Assembly: GCF_025399195.1 (NCBI RefSeq)
Contig: NW_026252183.1
Location: 1 to 44,463 of the forward strand
Origin: Umbelopsis ramanniana AG
Taxonomy: Eukaryota > Mucoromycota > Umbelopsidomycetes > Umbelopsidales > Umbelopsidaceae
DNA: 44,463 nt
Reading direction: 5' to 3'
Shown here: piece after piece, positions 1 through 11,562 of the stretch
Position numbering within the stretch: position 1 is the stretch's first letter
How the letters are laid out: each line of letters starts with the position of its first letter
Program-made: the position numbers and the translations under genes
The notes under the pieces: generated by a model
What the model saw: only the letters and a program-made list of their open reading frames with translations
The model's database searches: none
What the model was told of the DNA's origin: nothing

Positions 1-3
1 GCA

Positions 4-1744
4 ATGGAGGACGTCAAGTCCTCCCCAAAAACAAAAGCTGCAACCCCCCCCCCGTTCGCGCTTCCCAAGAAAGCACTCACCCATTTTCTTGTTGAAAACG
101 ATCGCATCAGTCTTTCGGACAACGATGACTTCCTTCCTGCCCCAAAGTATCGTCCCGTTGCAGTTGGACCTGTAAAGGTTTCAGCGCGAGCTCCTCAGCT
201 TAGCCAAGCAACGGCAAGCTAGAGAAGCTGCTATTCTCGCCAACCAAGTTCCTGCCGCTCCTATTGCTACCGCTGAGCCATCTCTTTCGCCCTTGCGCGA
301 ATCGTCTGACTACCAAGCCCGTCTTCGTCAACTTGCTCTACATGATCCCGTCACCGATCAAAGGTTTGGTCCCTCTATTCCTGCTTCATTCCACTCTAAT
401 GCCTCTTTGAATGCTTCTCTCCGCTCCGCTGATGGTGACGATTCTGAATCGACGCTTTCCACTTTTTCTAAAGGCAAAGGAAAAGCGCCCTTGAAGCTTA
501 CCTCGCGCATCGGTACCATGGTTAACAACCTTCTTGGTTCTAACCGTAGCCGATCCCCTTCACCAACTGTAACACTGTCTACAACCAAACGAGCTGCTTC
601 CCCGTCATACTCTGACAATAATCGGGCTACCCCTATCCGTATCATCAACCGTTACACTTCCGGTGCTCCTGGTTCTGCCACTGCTGTGACAGCTCCAATG
701 GAAGCCCTTCAAAGAGAAAATGAAGACTTACGACGACAAAACGCGGATCTTTTATTTCGAATCACTGAACTACAGCGAACCAACGAAATACAGTTGAAAA
801 AGATGGATAATCAAGCTACGCAAATGCTTGATTTACAATATTCCATTAATAACCTAACGAAAGACCTATCCGCCATGAACCATAACTACCAGCAACTTCT
901 TTCACAGGCTAGTGAAAACCGAGGTACGCTAGCTTCTAAGCATGCTCCACCTACAACACCTACAACAGCTCCCGCACGCCCCGACGCCATGGAACTCTTC
1001 GAAAATACAGCTGCTGCCGAACTTGTTGGTGATAAAAACAACGCCCGCCGCAACCAGAAGAACCAGAAGGACCAGCACCAGCGAGATATGACCGAGCAGA
1101 CTCCAAGCCCTGTACACCCCAGGCCTTGGAATGCCAAGCATATCCCTCAAACCACCATCACGTATGCTTCCGTGACCAAAAAAACAGTTGCCCCTACTGG
1201 CCGACCCAAGCAAAGTTATTCTGCTATTGCCGAGAAGCTGGTTTCCAACAAACCCACCGCTAACGCAGAAGCTGCTAAGAGTGCGCTCGCTTTCTTCCAC
1301 CAGAAACGAGTCCCTCATAAAAGCAGCACCGAACAGCGTCTTGGCCTGCGACGTATCTACGACAACGGCATCCCTCGAACCAGCTATAAGGATCTCAAAT
1401 CCCGCCTCTTCGCGTAGCACTTCATGTTAACAAAAATTGTTAACATAAGCTACATCGCCCAGAACTGTGTGGAATTTGTGATCCAGGATGACTACACCAC
1501 GTCCTTTCTCGCTAAGTGTAAAACTTTCCGCTTCCAAGTGATTGAAACAGATCCTACTAAACCACTTGATCCTAATTTCCCTGTAGATAAACTTGATGAA
1601 GTTAAGGCTTTGTTCGCCAAACGAGTCGCTAACATCATTCAAAACACTAAGCAAGACTCCGTTAAGGAGTTCTTTACTCAATATGCCGCAGAACTCAACA
1701 TTCTTTTGCCGATCTCTGATACTCCCATGGAATCTTCCCCATGA
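4..1744 (+). pseudogene. LINE ORF1 remnant (coiled-coil, nucleic-acid-binding-type ORF1p)
   Basis: Reading begins in one frame (4 to about 180) and continues in another (about 182-1417), so a single-base indel lies near 172-190. A TAG at 1415-1417 then interrupts the second frame, which reopens at once and runs to a TGA at 1742-1744. The middle (about 700-905) encodes a clear coiled coil with Leu/Ile heptads (ENEDLRRQNADLL, ITELQRTNE), typical of the trimerising part of LINE ORF1 proteins. The flanks are Ser/Pro/Thr- and Lys/Arg-rich and low complexity. No CCHC zinc knuckle or RRM is obvious. The stop overlaps the ORF2 start (ATGA at 1741-1744), suggesting that in the intact element ORF2 was translated by termination-reinitiation. 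Confidence 0.75.
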
Positions 1745-3846
1745 AGATATACCTACAAAATATGAAAGGGTTTTCACCCGAAAAACTAACTTCTTGCATT
1801 CAACTTCTAGACAAACATCTTGCCGATATGATCGTAATCACAGAGTCTTGGCATTTCTCTCGCTATAACACATACACTCCTTATCTATTAGCAACGTCCA
1901 CCCATGTCCCCAGGACAAACGGCCCAAGCGCCGGTGGACTAGCCATACTTGCACGACCTAATTTACGATCCAGCTTTACACTCCTTCACCAAACGACTCA
2001 TTCCATCACCTTCTCTCTCCACGGCCACTGCCTACATGCACTATACTTACCCCCGAGTATGCCATGGAATGTATGCCAACAACATATGCCCAAAACCAAA
2101 GTCTCTGTCCTTCTAGGCGACATTAATTACCATCCCAACGTTCCTTCTAAAAAATACATACCCTCGCTAATCCTGGATCCAAGAAAACAAGGCATCTCCG
2201 ATCTATGCCTTCAACATGATTTAAATTGGATTACGGACACCCCACCCTTCAAATATGACCATGTCCTCTTAGACTCTTCTCTCTTTACGACTGCCAACAC
2301 CCATGCTCCTATACACCCAAAAACCGACCATCACCTCGTCACCTTTATGCTTCCCCCAAAACCACCTCCATCACCCACATCCACTCCCCAAGCCATCCGA
2401 TTTAACCTCAAATACCTCGACGAACCTCTGCTCGCTGACCAACTGATCGCATGCTTTGAATTGTTATGGAATGAGCATTACCAACTCATGCACTTCCTTT
2501 CAGATCAAATAATGCAGTCCCAAGATATTTCCACCACGCAAGACATTATCGATACCGTTTATGCATTATACATGTCTTTAATCTCTACGTGTTGCGAAAC
2601 CATCCTGGGTACTTATACCCCTCAGCAACGCTGCTCGGAAATCGACCACTCCTTAAATCCAGCACTGCCCACTACCATACCGTCCGACTCTTCAAACGAA
2701 GTCAACGAGGAAATAGCAAGACACTCCTCTCCGATGATCCACTGCTTTCCCCTCTGGAAAGCGTTACTGACTTCTATACCAACCTCTATAACCCTCCACA
2801 CTCTGATCGCTTCCATTCCACCCTTTTCCACCGACAAGTGCACCCCCTCCCTGATAATCCACTACTTTTCTTTTCTTACACCAGAGAAGATTGCCAAACA
2901 TATTATGAAATACCCCAGTGCCAAAACCTTTGGCCTGGATGTCCTTCACAGTCGCATCTTCAAAGCACTCTCCTCTTCAACTGTTTTCCTTTCCTCTATG
3001 CAACTCCTCTTCTCCACATTTCTTTTTTCTACTCTTACACCTAGTATGTGGAATATATCCCAAATAACTCCTATACCCAAAAAATCCGATTCCTTTACCC
3101 CATCCTCCTCACGCCCAATCTCTCTCACACCATGTCTTCGCTAGATCTTTGAATCCATTCTCCTATCCTTTCTATACTCCCAACCCAAGCTCAACGTCTT
3201 TTCTCCCTTTCAAGCTGGCTTTTGCCCTGGCTACACCACCATCTCTCATTTATGGTGAGCCAATGCGTCAGCACACGCTCCATCCCAACAACGCAATTTC
3301 CATATCTTTCTTGATTTAGAGAAAGCCTATGACCGTGTCCCCATTTCCCGTCTCCTGGATAAACTTATCCTCCGCGACACTCCCACCGCACTAATTCAAC
3401 TTGTCGACTCTCTCTTCTCCTCTTGCTTTTCCCAAATGATTGTCAACCAATCTGTTGGCCCTCTATTGTCTCGCTCTGTAGGCCTCTTTCAAGGCAGCCT
3501 TCTCAGCCCATGGCTGTTCAATGTCTATATCAACGACCTTGCCGAAAAAATCGCTCGCATCGACTTCCATCCCTTCATTCCTCCTCTCCTCCTCTTTTCC
3601 GACGACATCTTACTCCGAACCCTCCACTCCTTCCATCGCCAAACGTATGCTATCCATTGTCCAAACCTGGATTGTTCACAATGGTATCAATGTCAATGTC
3701 AATGTCAACAAATCGGCCATTATTGACACCCCCTCCTCTCGCACTCTTAAACTGGCACTGAACGCTGTCCTATCGTTACTTCCTGTGATTACCTTGGCAT
3801 CCCCTTAACAGCCAATGGTCTTAATCATCTCTCTTATAATAAATGC
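1741..3846 (+). pseudogene. LINE ORF2 remnant: APE-type endonuclease plus reverse transcriptase
   Basis: The N-terminal endonuclease keeps the whole catalytic signature: LQNMKG (Asn), ITESW (Glu), GGLAIL, LLGDINYHPN (Asp/Asn) and TDHHLV (Asp-His). The RT part follows: TPIPK, RPISLTP, FQAGFCPGYTT, LDLEKAYDRV (first catalytic Asp), QGSLLSPWLFNVYIND and FSDDIL, the FADD/YADD box with a Ser variant. Damage: the frame changes near 2600-2700 and returns near 2860, there is a TAG at 3142-3144 and a TGA near 3256, the frame changes again near 3610-3660 and once more before YLGIPL. A hexamer TGTCAA repeats around 3686-3709. The C-terminal end and 3' UTR are missing. Confidence 0.85.
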
Positions 3847-4030
3847 TAAGAAGTGATAGTAGTCATCGCTATTTATTACCCATAAATGCTGATAAAGCAG
3901 ACATTCGATTGTACTTGTCGCTGTTGGCTATTGTCTGAAGCGGATTTAGTTGTATGAATTAAAAGCGGTTTTCGATATAGAAATTTGTAGAACTCTTTAT
4001 TGATATGTGTAGAAATGGATGACACAAACA

Positions 4031-4791
4031 CTAATGTTTAACGGAAGCGACAGCTCCATTGTATCCGTCCATCAGAGCTTTATAAGTAGGGATGTGGGAA
4101 CCGAACAAAGCTGCAAGACCTTCAAGGTCCATTCGCCAATCACGAGCCAACTCACAGGCAACAGCAAACCAGTTCATGAGTTGAATTCCGCCAGCTTCCA
4201 TTCGTGACCATGAGGCGTCTCTGATAGCTTCATTAAATGTACCGGAAGCATCGGTAACCACAAAGACTTCATAACCAGCAGCCTTGGCAGATAGGGAAAC
4301 AAATGTTACGCATACATCTGTAACGATACCGGAAATGATAAGCTGTTTCTTTCCTGTAGCTTCTACGGCTTTGACGAACTCTGGGTCATCCCAAGCATTA
4401 ATTTGTCCTGGTCTAGCAACGTAAGGCGCATTTGGGAACTTGGCCTTGAGCTCTGGCAGCATAGGACCATTAGGACCGTCTTCGCGGGATGTGGTTAAGA
4501 CTACTTTCAAGTCAAAGAATTTTGCAGTGTCACCGACAGCCAAGATAGTGTTCTTAAAGGAATCTGGGTTAGTGTCTTGAACTAGGTTGAATAATCCAAC
4601 TTGGTGATCGATGAAGAGAACAGCTGCGTCCGATATGTTCAAACGATTGTAGTCTTCTACTAAAGGTGGTTACTATCATTCTGTCTAAAAAAAAAACGAC
4701 ATTCCATATAACACATACTTGCAGCCGAGGCATAACTGGCAATAGACAAAAGCCCAACGAGGGCTGTGGCAAAGTTGAAGGTGACACGCAT
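4031..4791 (-). CDS. Secreted isochorismatase-like cysteine hydrolase (YcaC type)
   Basis: Two exons, 4791-4719 and 4659-4031, with a 59-nt GT-AG intron (4718-4660), give 233 residues. Exon 1 encodes a 24-residue signal peptide, MRVTFNFATALVGLLSIASY then ASAA, so the product probably enters the secretory path, which is unusual for this normally cytosolic family. The body is a full isochorismatase fold: FIDHQ with the catalytic Asp at 42, the ARPGQINAWDD loop, and GIVTDVCV with the nucleophilic Cys at 141. It resembles bacterial YcaC-like hydrolases whose substrates are unknown, so isochorismate is not implied. A TATA box on the minus strand lies at 4872-4879. Exon 2 alone has no usable ATG, which supports the spliced model. 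It stands alone next to the LINE remnant. Confidence 0.85.
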
Positions 4792-4871
4792 TTCGAGAGA
4801 AGACTATTCGTGGCAAAGGATTGCTTGTGTACTTGAATACTGTGATCAAGCCCTTTGCGTCGAAGCCCTGA

Positions 4872-4879
4872 TATTTATA
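4872..4879 (-). promoter_or_regulatory. TATA box of the isochorismatase-like gene
   Basis: TATAAATA on the minus strand, about 80 nt upstream of the ATG at 4791. The spacing matches other TATA boxes in the window. Confidence 0.5.
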
Positions 4880-6018
4880 CACCTGAATCGTGTATATTAA
4901 AACGAGATGATCGAGCACCAAAAATAAATTCCGGTTCGGTGCTTACACATCAATTGCTAACAGCATTAACGCAGGCACTTTGATCAAATACAAAGAGATA
5001 CAATACATGCATGGATGCTGTTTTACATTTCATCGGCATTATGATCTGATATTGAATTTCAACCTACCATCTACACCATAAACCACTACCAAGCTCTGTG
5101 CTGGTGTAGATCTCAAATCCACAAACACTGTACACCCTCACCGGAGCATAGGCGTTCTTCTCTCTTGGTTCGTATGTCCTATTTACCGTCGTCGAATACA
5201 AAGATCAATATCTATTTCAGCCGCGAATGTTTCGCAGATCTATTTATCAAGCTGACATCAATCATTTTCTCCATTATCGGTGAATGTTGGATGATAACAT
5301 AGCCTCCGGCCAACGGACTACTTTATTCAGGGCGAGTGATATCCATTTTCAGTTATTGCGCGATTTTGTAGTCGATCATCTTCTGGTATTATGAATAAAG
5401 TAATTATTTTTTTACGGACGCTTCTTCGCTTTTCGTAAGGTAATATGTGTTTATGCCCCCCCGCGACTATTATTAGCACTTTCATGCATCAATACTATTC
5501 TTCTTTTCTGGAAGCACCACCATATAGAATAGAGGTCATTCACCGATATTTAATGTTATTGATAGAGCGAGAGCAGTTGAGGAGAGAACATTCTGAGAAA
5601 CATTCGTACCTTACGCTTGCACGGAGCATGTTCGAAATGGTTTACTTTGATCCCAGCTAAAATAAGCATGACCGCAATGGAGATCCCACAACATTCATTT
5701 CCGTTCAACATGGCACCAGCTTCAACTTTACGGAATTGCACTGCATAGGAAAAAAGTCATATTTAGACGCAACTGCAATAAAATATTTCATGCTGGATAT
5801 GTCTGAGAAGCGACCTGGCTGGCTGACTCCAACCAACCCGCCCCCTCCGCGGTAAATTTACGTGAGGTTGTGGAAACGGGTAATTCATTCCTTAATAAGC
5901 TTTACTGTGCCCTGCAAGACCTCCAGTTGTTAATAACCAGTACTATGGTACAATATCCGCTGGGTGTAGTCTTAGAAGTTTATTCTTGCGGAGTCTGTAC
6001 TGGAACAACGCTGTCATT

Positions 6019-6032
6019 GGTACCTAGGTACC
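6019..6032. repeat. 14-bp perfect palindrome
   Basis: GGTACCTAGGTACC is identical to its reverse complement. It lies in gene-free DNA with no nearby start codon, so no role can be assigned. Confidence 0.6.
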
Positions 6033-6291
6033 CATATTGAAACCTGGCACGCTCCTGCACAAGCATTTGAAATGGCAAGGATCTTGAGGATTTCTTAGAA
6101 ATTCAAATAAACTATTTTTATACAAGCCTCACACCAGTGTCAATAGTTTGCTGAAAGTGAAGACTTTTTAGAGGAGTTTTGCGAACATCCTGCCTGGCGG
6201 GAATTTTGCGGGGAAGAGCTGTTTTTGCATACATAAAAAATCACCGATACAATCTTCTCGGAGAGATAGAGTCAACGACCTTTCATTTTAA

Positions 6292-6334
6292 CGCACGTTC
6301 CTAACCGCACGTTCCTAAGGGACGCATTTCCTAA
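6292..6334 (+). repeat. Three tandem copies of a 12-13-bp motif
   Basis: CGCACGTTCCTAA occurs at 6292-6304 and 6306-6318, and a diverged copy, CGCATTTCCTAA, at 6323-6334. This is a short direct-repeat cluster in gene-free DNA. It could be a binding-site array or a minisatellite seed. Confidence 0.6.
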
Positions 6335-7760
6335 CCTGTTTTCAGCTTGGATACCCTTGAATCACTCACAACTGAAATCTGATCGTTGGCAACTATTTAG
6401 AAAGGCTCAAATTGTGCCCGCGTTGTGTTGGAATACAAGTGGACGCAGGCCAATGGGGACTCATCCTCTGGGGATCAACCTATTAATGTCAACGTACGAA
6501 ACTAGGTGCTATAGGAAAAGAACCCCCGGTAATGTAGACAGTACGACCGGCCATAGTTAGCGGTGGATTATGAACTAATAAGTGGTCCTACACAGCCCCT
6601 ATCTCATACACTGGGTGTGTAAAAATCAAGATAGAGACATAGCCATCCAACCATCAAATGATACCTGCTTCACAATTGTCAAATTTGAATGACTTGAAAT
6701 CTTGCAAGCTTCATTTATGAAATAATTGGTCAACTATGCAGTAAGCCGATTTTACTACACAGCTTTGAACGGTTGAGCATTTATTGACAAATCATTATGC
6801 CGACGACATATACTGAATTTACTTATCTTGTTCGATATTGGGTACAACTTGTGGTTCTTGTCGATATTAATACAGGCACCCATTTTTTCTTATTAGCAAA
6901 CAACGGTGCATATTGTCATTGGAAATAAGAAGCATTAAAGTAATATTATAATTTAAGTAGGCTATCAAATATGAAAGAGATAAATATTCAAAGTAATCTG
7001 TCGACTTCGACATTTGGGCAGCTAAAGATAGCACTACAATCGCCGATAATCCAAGGAACACTTGGTATTTGGAGAACGAACCTTTTCAGTGAGAAAAGAA
7101 AGTGACTTCTACCTATGGGTCGATGATGTCTCACCGATGAAAGCAAATCTTAAAAGTTACAGTATGATAGCATAAAGAATGAGCTCAGCAGTCGCTACAG
7201 CACCATGGTGGTTGGAAAGTCCAGCCTTGCCAGTAATGGAATCATGAACATTGGTGATATGGATGTTCCATGCGTTTTTTAGATTCCATTGTCATGCACA
7301 TATTTGACACGTTCATCTCACCAATTTGCCGTCTCGCACCCCAATGGAAATCCCTATGTAATATGAACAAGATTCGTTCCGATGTACTTAACAAAAGTGG
7401 GTGAGGCGGCGTACATAATAAATGGGCTTGACGAGTAAACGTATCGCCTCGCTTCCAAGCTTTCCAACAAGATTGATAACACTTTATTGATTTCGTCCTT
7501 TGGCAACTTCTTTGACATGTACAAAGTTATTTTAAAATAGCATTTAAGAATCTGTTTTAAGGATTGGTTTAAATTTTTTCTTTTCAAAAATCAGTTTAAC
7601 AGTGTTTCCATCGAGGCATTCTGAACAGGTTTCCAGGCAATAGGTTGTGATTAGAGAACGTTTTTATTGGTGCACTTAAAACACAATATTTTTAGCGTTG
7701 GATGCCAGCTAGTGCAATCGCTATCAATACTGAAACATAATTGAGATATATAAAAATTAT

Positions 7761-10103
7761 TTAAGCTGGAATACGAGATACATCTCTGTCCCAATGTCGG
7801 TGCTGTCCGACGGCTTCGATAAATGACTTTGCAAAGTTGCCAGTTTTACCAACGCTTTTGACAGCCTCAATGGCGCTTCCAACAATCGATTCGGATTCCT
7901 TAGAAGCAGAGTATACGCCGGCTGTCACAACACCTTTTTCTGAAGTAATAGCTTCATCAATAGAAATGAGCGAGGGAGGGATTGCAGACTCGCGTAAGAG
8001 CGCAACACCGTCGCTAACAGCACCGATAGTCTTAAAGTGCTTATAGGCTTCATTGATCCATTGGAAAGCTTCTCCATTATTCTTCAGAGTATTGATGCTC
8101 TGAGCTCCGCCAGGTACGATGATGGCATCGAATAAGGTGGACTTTGCAGTAAACAAGGAGAAGTCAGCGTAAATGCCATAGTCAGATGTCTCAGGTGAAG
8201 TTCCCTCCGGCTCTTCTTCCTCAGGGTTTTCCATTTGTTTGGAACTCTTGATTTTTCCTCTTCTTGGCCCAATGATAAAGGTCATGGCGCCGGCTGCTTT
8301 GACGGCTCCTCGAAGTTCCAAAAGTTGGGTGCTATCATATCCATCGGCAACAATGAATGCTACCTTTCTTGTAGCAGGTGAACCAAAGACTGTGTTCAAC
8401 TGACTAAGGGCAGGGGATTGTCGGCCATGGTTCTGCACGGCAGCCTCGGATGGAATCTTGATGCCAAGACCATCAGCTACGCGCTTAGCAAACTCGTGGT
8501 CAACGTTCAGGAAGTTTTCGACTTGACGAGTTTGAATCCTAAGATCGTCGACTCTTCCAAGCTCAAATCTTGCGGCGGCAACCAAGTGATCCTTCTCAAC
8601 GTCTGACATGGAATTCCAAAACATGGTGGCTTGTTTGTAATGTTCCTTGAACTTTGGAGCACGTAATCGTGTCTTCAAACCTTCGGTCTTTTCTGGGAAA
8701 TGCATATACGGATGATCCTCCTCTGCAGCAGGTCTGGGATTTACGTAGCGGTTTGGCCAATAATTGACTTTTCCCTTGTTGATACGCTGACGATTGAAGC
8801 CATCGCGCAGGTTGTTGAAGAAGGGACAGATCGGCTTGTTGATTGGGACTTCATTGAAATTGGGACCGTTGAATCGATTCAACTGAGTGTCCAAATAAGA
8901 GAAGTTACGGCCTTGTAACATTGGATCATTGCTAAATCCAATACCAGGAACAACGTGTTGCGTACAGAAGGCCACCTGTTCGGTTTCAGCAAAAAAGTTG
9001 TCTGGATTGCGGTCCAATGTCATTCGACCAATCCAACGAACGGGGACTTGTTCCTCAGGGATAAGCTTGGTACAGTCAAGAAGATCGAAGTCGAAGTTAT
9101 GTTCGTCCTTTTCTGCGACAATCTGGATACCAAAATCATACTGAGGATAGTTTCCAGACTCAATGGCTTCCCACAAATCTCTTCGATGATAATCAGGATC
9201 TTGTCCACCAAGCTTTTGAGCTTCATCCCACACAAGACTGTGTGTACCCAATACAGGCTTCCAGTGGAACTTGACAAAGTGGCGTTCCATCTTTTCATTG
9301 ATTAAGATGTAGGTATTGACGCCAAAGCCTTGCATCATTCGATAACTTCTTGGGATAGTACGATCGGATAAAATCCACATCAACATATGTGTTGATTCAG
9401 GCATCAGAGAAGCGAAGTCCCAAAAGTTGTCGTGAGCTGTCTGGCCCTGAGGGATTTCGTTATGAGGTTCAGGCTTGAGCGAGTGAACCAAATCGGGGAA
9501 CTAATAAAATTCAGATTAGTGTGAAGGTCGCCTAAAGTTTCAGATTGAAAATTGGCCACTGACCTTGATTGCATCTTGAATGAAGAAGACTGGAATGTTG
9601 TTACCAACAAGATCCCAATTTCCTTCGTCGGTGTAAAACTTGACAGCAAATCCACGAACGTCGCGTACAGTGTCGGCTGAACCTCGAGATCCTTGAACGG
9701 TACTAAAGCGAACAAAAACTGGAGTCTTACGAGAAGTATCATTCAATACTTTGGCGCTGGTAAATTCTGCTTGAGATTCAAAGAGTTCAAAGTATCCATG
9801 AGCGCCAGACCCTCTAGCATGAACAACTCGCTCAGGAATGCGTTCATGGTCAAATTGAGTGATAGAATAACGGAAATGGAAGTCTTCCATCAAGGTAGGA
9901 CCACGTTCTCCAGCCTTGAGTGTATCGTCTGTATGGTCTATCTTAACACCTGTGGGTGTAGCAAGAACATGGCCAGGTTCTTGGTCCTGTGTACGGTTTT
10001 CCTGTTCGAGAATCTGATCTTTCTTGCTGGACCCAGGTTTGGTTGCCGAATCTTCGGCAAGTTTGTCTTTCGTAGCAGCAAGGCGGTTGACTAAATCGGT
10101 CAT
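7761..10103 (-). CDS. Large-subunit (clade 2) catalase with C-terminal DJ-1/PfpI-like domain
   Basis: Exons 10103-9564 and 9500-7761, with a 63-nt intron, give 759 residues, the usual length for HPII/CAT-1-type catalases that split hydrogen peroxide. Catalytic His95 lies in [15 protein letters not shown], the active-site Asn in [11 protein letters not shown] (168/169), and the heme ligand is Tyr382 in RNFSYLDTQ. Cys359 lies exactly 23 residues before Tyr382, where E. coli HPII has the His of its His-Tyr crosslink and Neurospora large catalases have a Cys-Tyr bond. From about 555 a flavodoxin-like DJ-1/PfpI domain follows ([20 protein letters not shown]). Its nucleophile elbow reads AVSDGVALL without Cys, so it is structural, as in HPII. 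An acidic loop near 604-620 (PEEEEPEG) looks enlarged. There is no N-terminal signal peptide. The ATG at 10103 follows a TATA box at 10145-10152. Confidence 0.95.
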
Positions 10104-11562
10104 GGTGAAATGTAGTATATTTCCGCTTTGCCTCTCTGAAGTCACTTATATATTCACAATTGCGTTGCAATCCTGTCACTCATACGTAATGTTTTCGAAG
10201 ACATCCTACCCATGCAAGTGGCCGCGATGATCGACGATATTTTCTTCCCAATCCTGCATTATAACACATTAAATATATTTAAACAGCTTCATTTCATAGA
10301 GGACGCACAATATATTCCCTCACGTAATGTTTGCTCTACAAGCTAGAAGTAAGCAGAAGAGGGGTCTGCAAAGGCGGAGATTGAAATTGCATGATTATGA
10401 CAGTAAGATTTGTTCAAGCACAGACCACGGGCAACGCCTGGATTCGGGGGTTCCGAAACCATGGTCCAAGAAAACTGTTTGACTTCGGTGAAGTGTGCCT
10501 ATGCCATTTTTTCGTCATGTGAAGTTTCTGAGTTGAGATCTTTCCCACTTTTCGTGGGTGAAACAACCTTTCTATCCCTTTCGAGAATCGATTTTTAGTC
10601 AGCAGCAGTTAATTTTGAAGATCTTGACGTTCTAAAAAGAGACCTGGCATACTTTTGGTTCAGATCCGATAGCCCAGCCACTCAAGGCAATACTCACAAA
10701 GTCCTAACAACTAATATTTTGAACTGCTTGTAAGTTGTAGTTTAACTGAGATAGATATCGACAGTCGGTTATGACAGCAGCCGGAGATACCTTGTCGAGC
10801 TTTGATTGTTTCCGTGGATGCGGCTATAAAATACGTAACCATGATCGTGGATTACTTCCCTGTTGCCTTGCGCGTTACAAAAGTGTTCGGGTCCAGCCTG
10901 TATGATAAAATCTGATCATGTCCACTCAATCAATTCAAACTAGCTCGTCGTAGCATAATACGGTGGGTTGGTGTAGCTTAAGTCAAGATAGCTCATATAT
11001 GTGGATGGCTTACCATTCAATGGTGAGGGGGGGGGGCTGTTACCTTCTTACTGGTCGACGGTGGAAAATTTTATGTCACTCTTTGGTACGTTTCCATTTG
11101 CTGTGGGTTTTGAGGAAGAATCATAGACGTTTGTTAGCTGCTGCCTAGTATCACTACATAAATTGATTACAATGTGGAATGCAGGTATACAGCGTGTTGT
11201 TCATACCACCTACTGTTTTTACAATGAAATTCGTCACATCATTGCAACCTAAATTGCTAGCTTCTGTATGCCGGTTGCAGCTTGTGAGCACCGGCTTCTA
11301 ACTATATATGGGGGACCTTTACTTTGTAACACCTGGGTAAGTGCATCTTGTGGACAAAAAACTTCCTAGCTAGCAAGTTAACCTAAATGGACTCCAATCA
11401 TTACCTTAGAGAGATTGAAATTTCGAATTGTGATGCTGCTCAGAAAGAGATCACCAATGTCGGGATTCATTCGCAGTATTTGTTGTCCCTGTACACGCGA
11501 GATCAAAAAATTCACTGGGTGTAATTTTTTTATTTACGACTACTCTGTTTGCTTCACTACTA
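10104..11562. other. Intergenic: catalase promoter side and 3' side of the reductase gene
   Basis: No frame here carries a recognisable domain. It contains the catalase TATA box and a run of 10 G (11027-11036). The upstream control region of the catalase is presumably within its left few hundred bases. Confidence 0.6.
10145..10152 (-). promoter_or_regulatory. TATA box of the catalase gene
   Basis: TATATAAG on the minus strand, about 42 nt upstream of the catalase ATG at 10103. Confidence 0.55.

Larger units (their letters stand above)
1..3846 (+). mobile_element. Decayed LINE (non-LTR) retrotransposon, both ends incomplete
   Basis: Two consecutive reading frames have the classic LINE order: a coiled-coil ORF1, then ORF2 with an APE-type endonuclease followed by reverse transcriptase. 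The left end lies outside the window. Homology fades after the RT thumb motif YLGIPLTANG (about 3795-3825) and a TAA at 3847-3849, with no visible poly(A) or simple-repeat tail, so the 3' part of the element is missing. That is the reverse of the usual 5' truncation of LINE insertions. ORF1 has a frameshift and a stop; ORF2 has two in-frame stops and at least three frame changes, so the copy is dead. A 10-C homopolymer lies at 44-53. The architecture resembles LINEs described in Mucorales (for example Grem-LINE1 of Mucor pericentric regions); that match is from memory. Confidence 0.88.
4792..7760. other. Intergenic, no supported gene
   Basis: Nearly 3 kb of mostly AT-rich sequence. The longest open frames (for example 5445-5660 plus, 7354-7587 minus) have no recognisable motif, no signal peptide and composition like the surrounding non-coding DNA. 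Two small repeat structures are listed separately (6019-6032 and 6292-6334). No tRNA or rRNA was recognised. Confidence 0.6.

Noticed and set aside
929-1420. Antisense 163-codon frame in LINE ORF1
   Set aside because: Antisense to a clear ORF1 with coiled coil; no family features.
7354-7587. 77-codon minus-strand frame with Lys/Leu-rich helix-like sequence
   Set aside because: No ATG context, promoter or family; composition matches surrounding AT-rich DNA.
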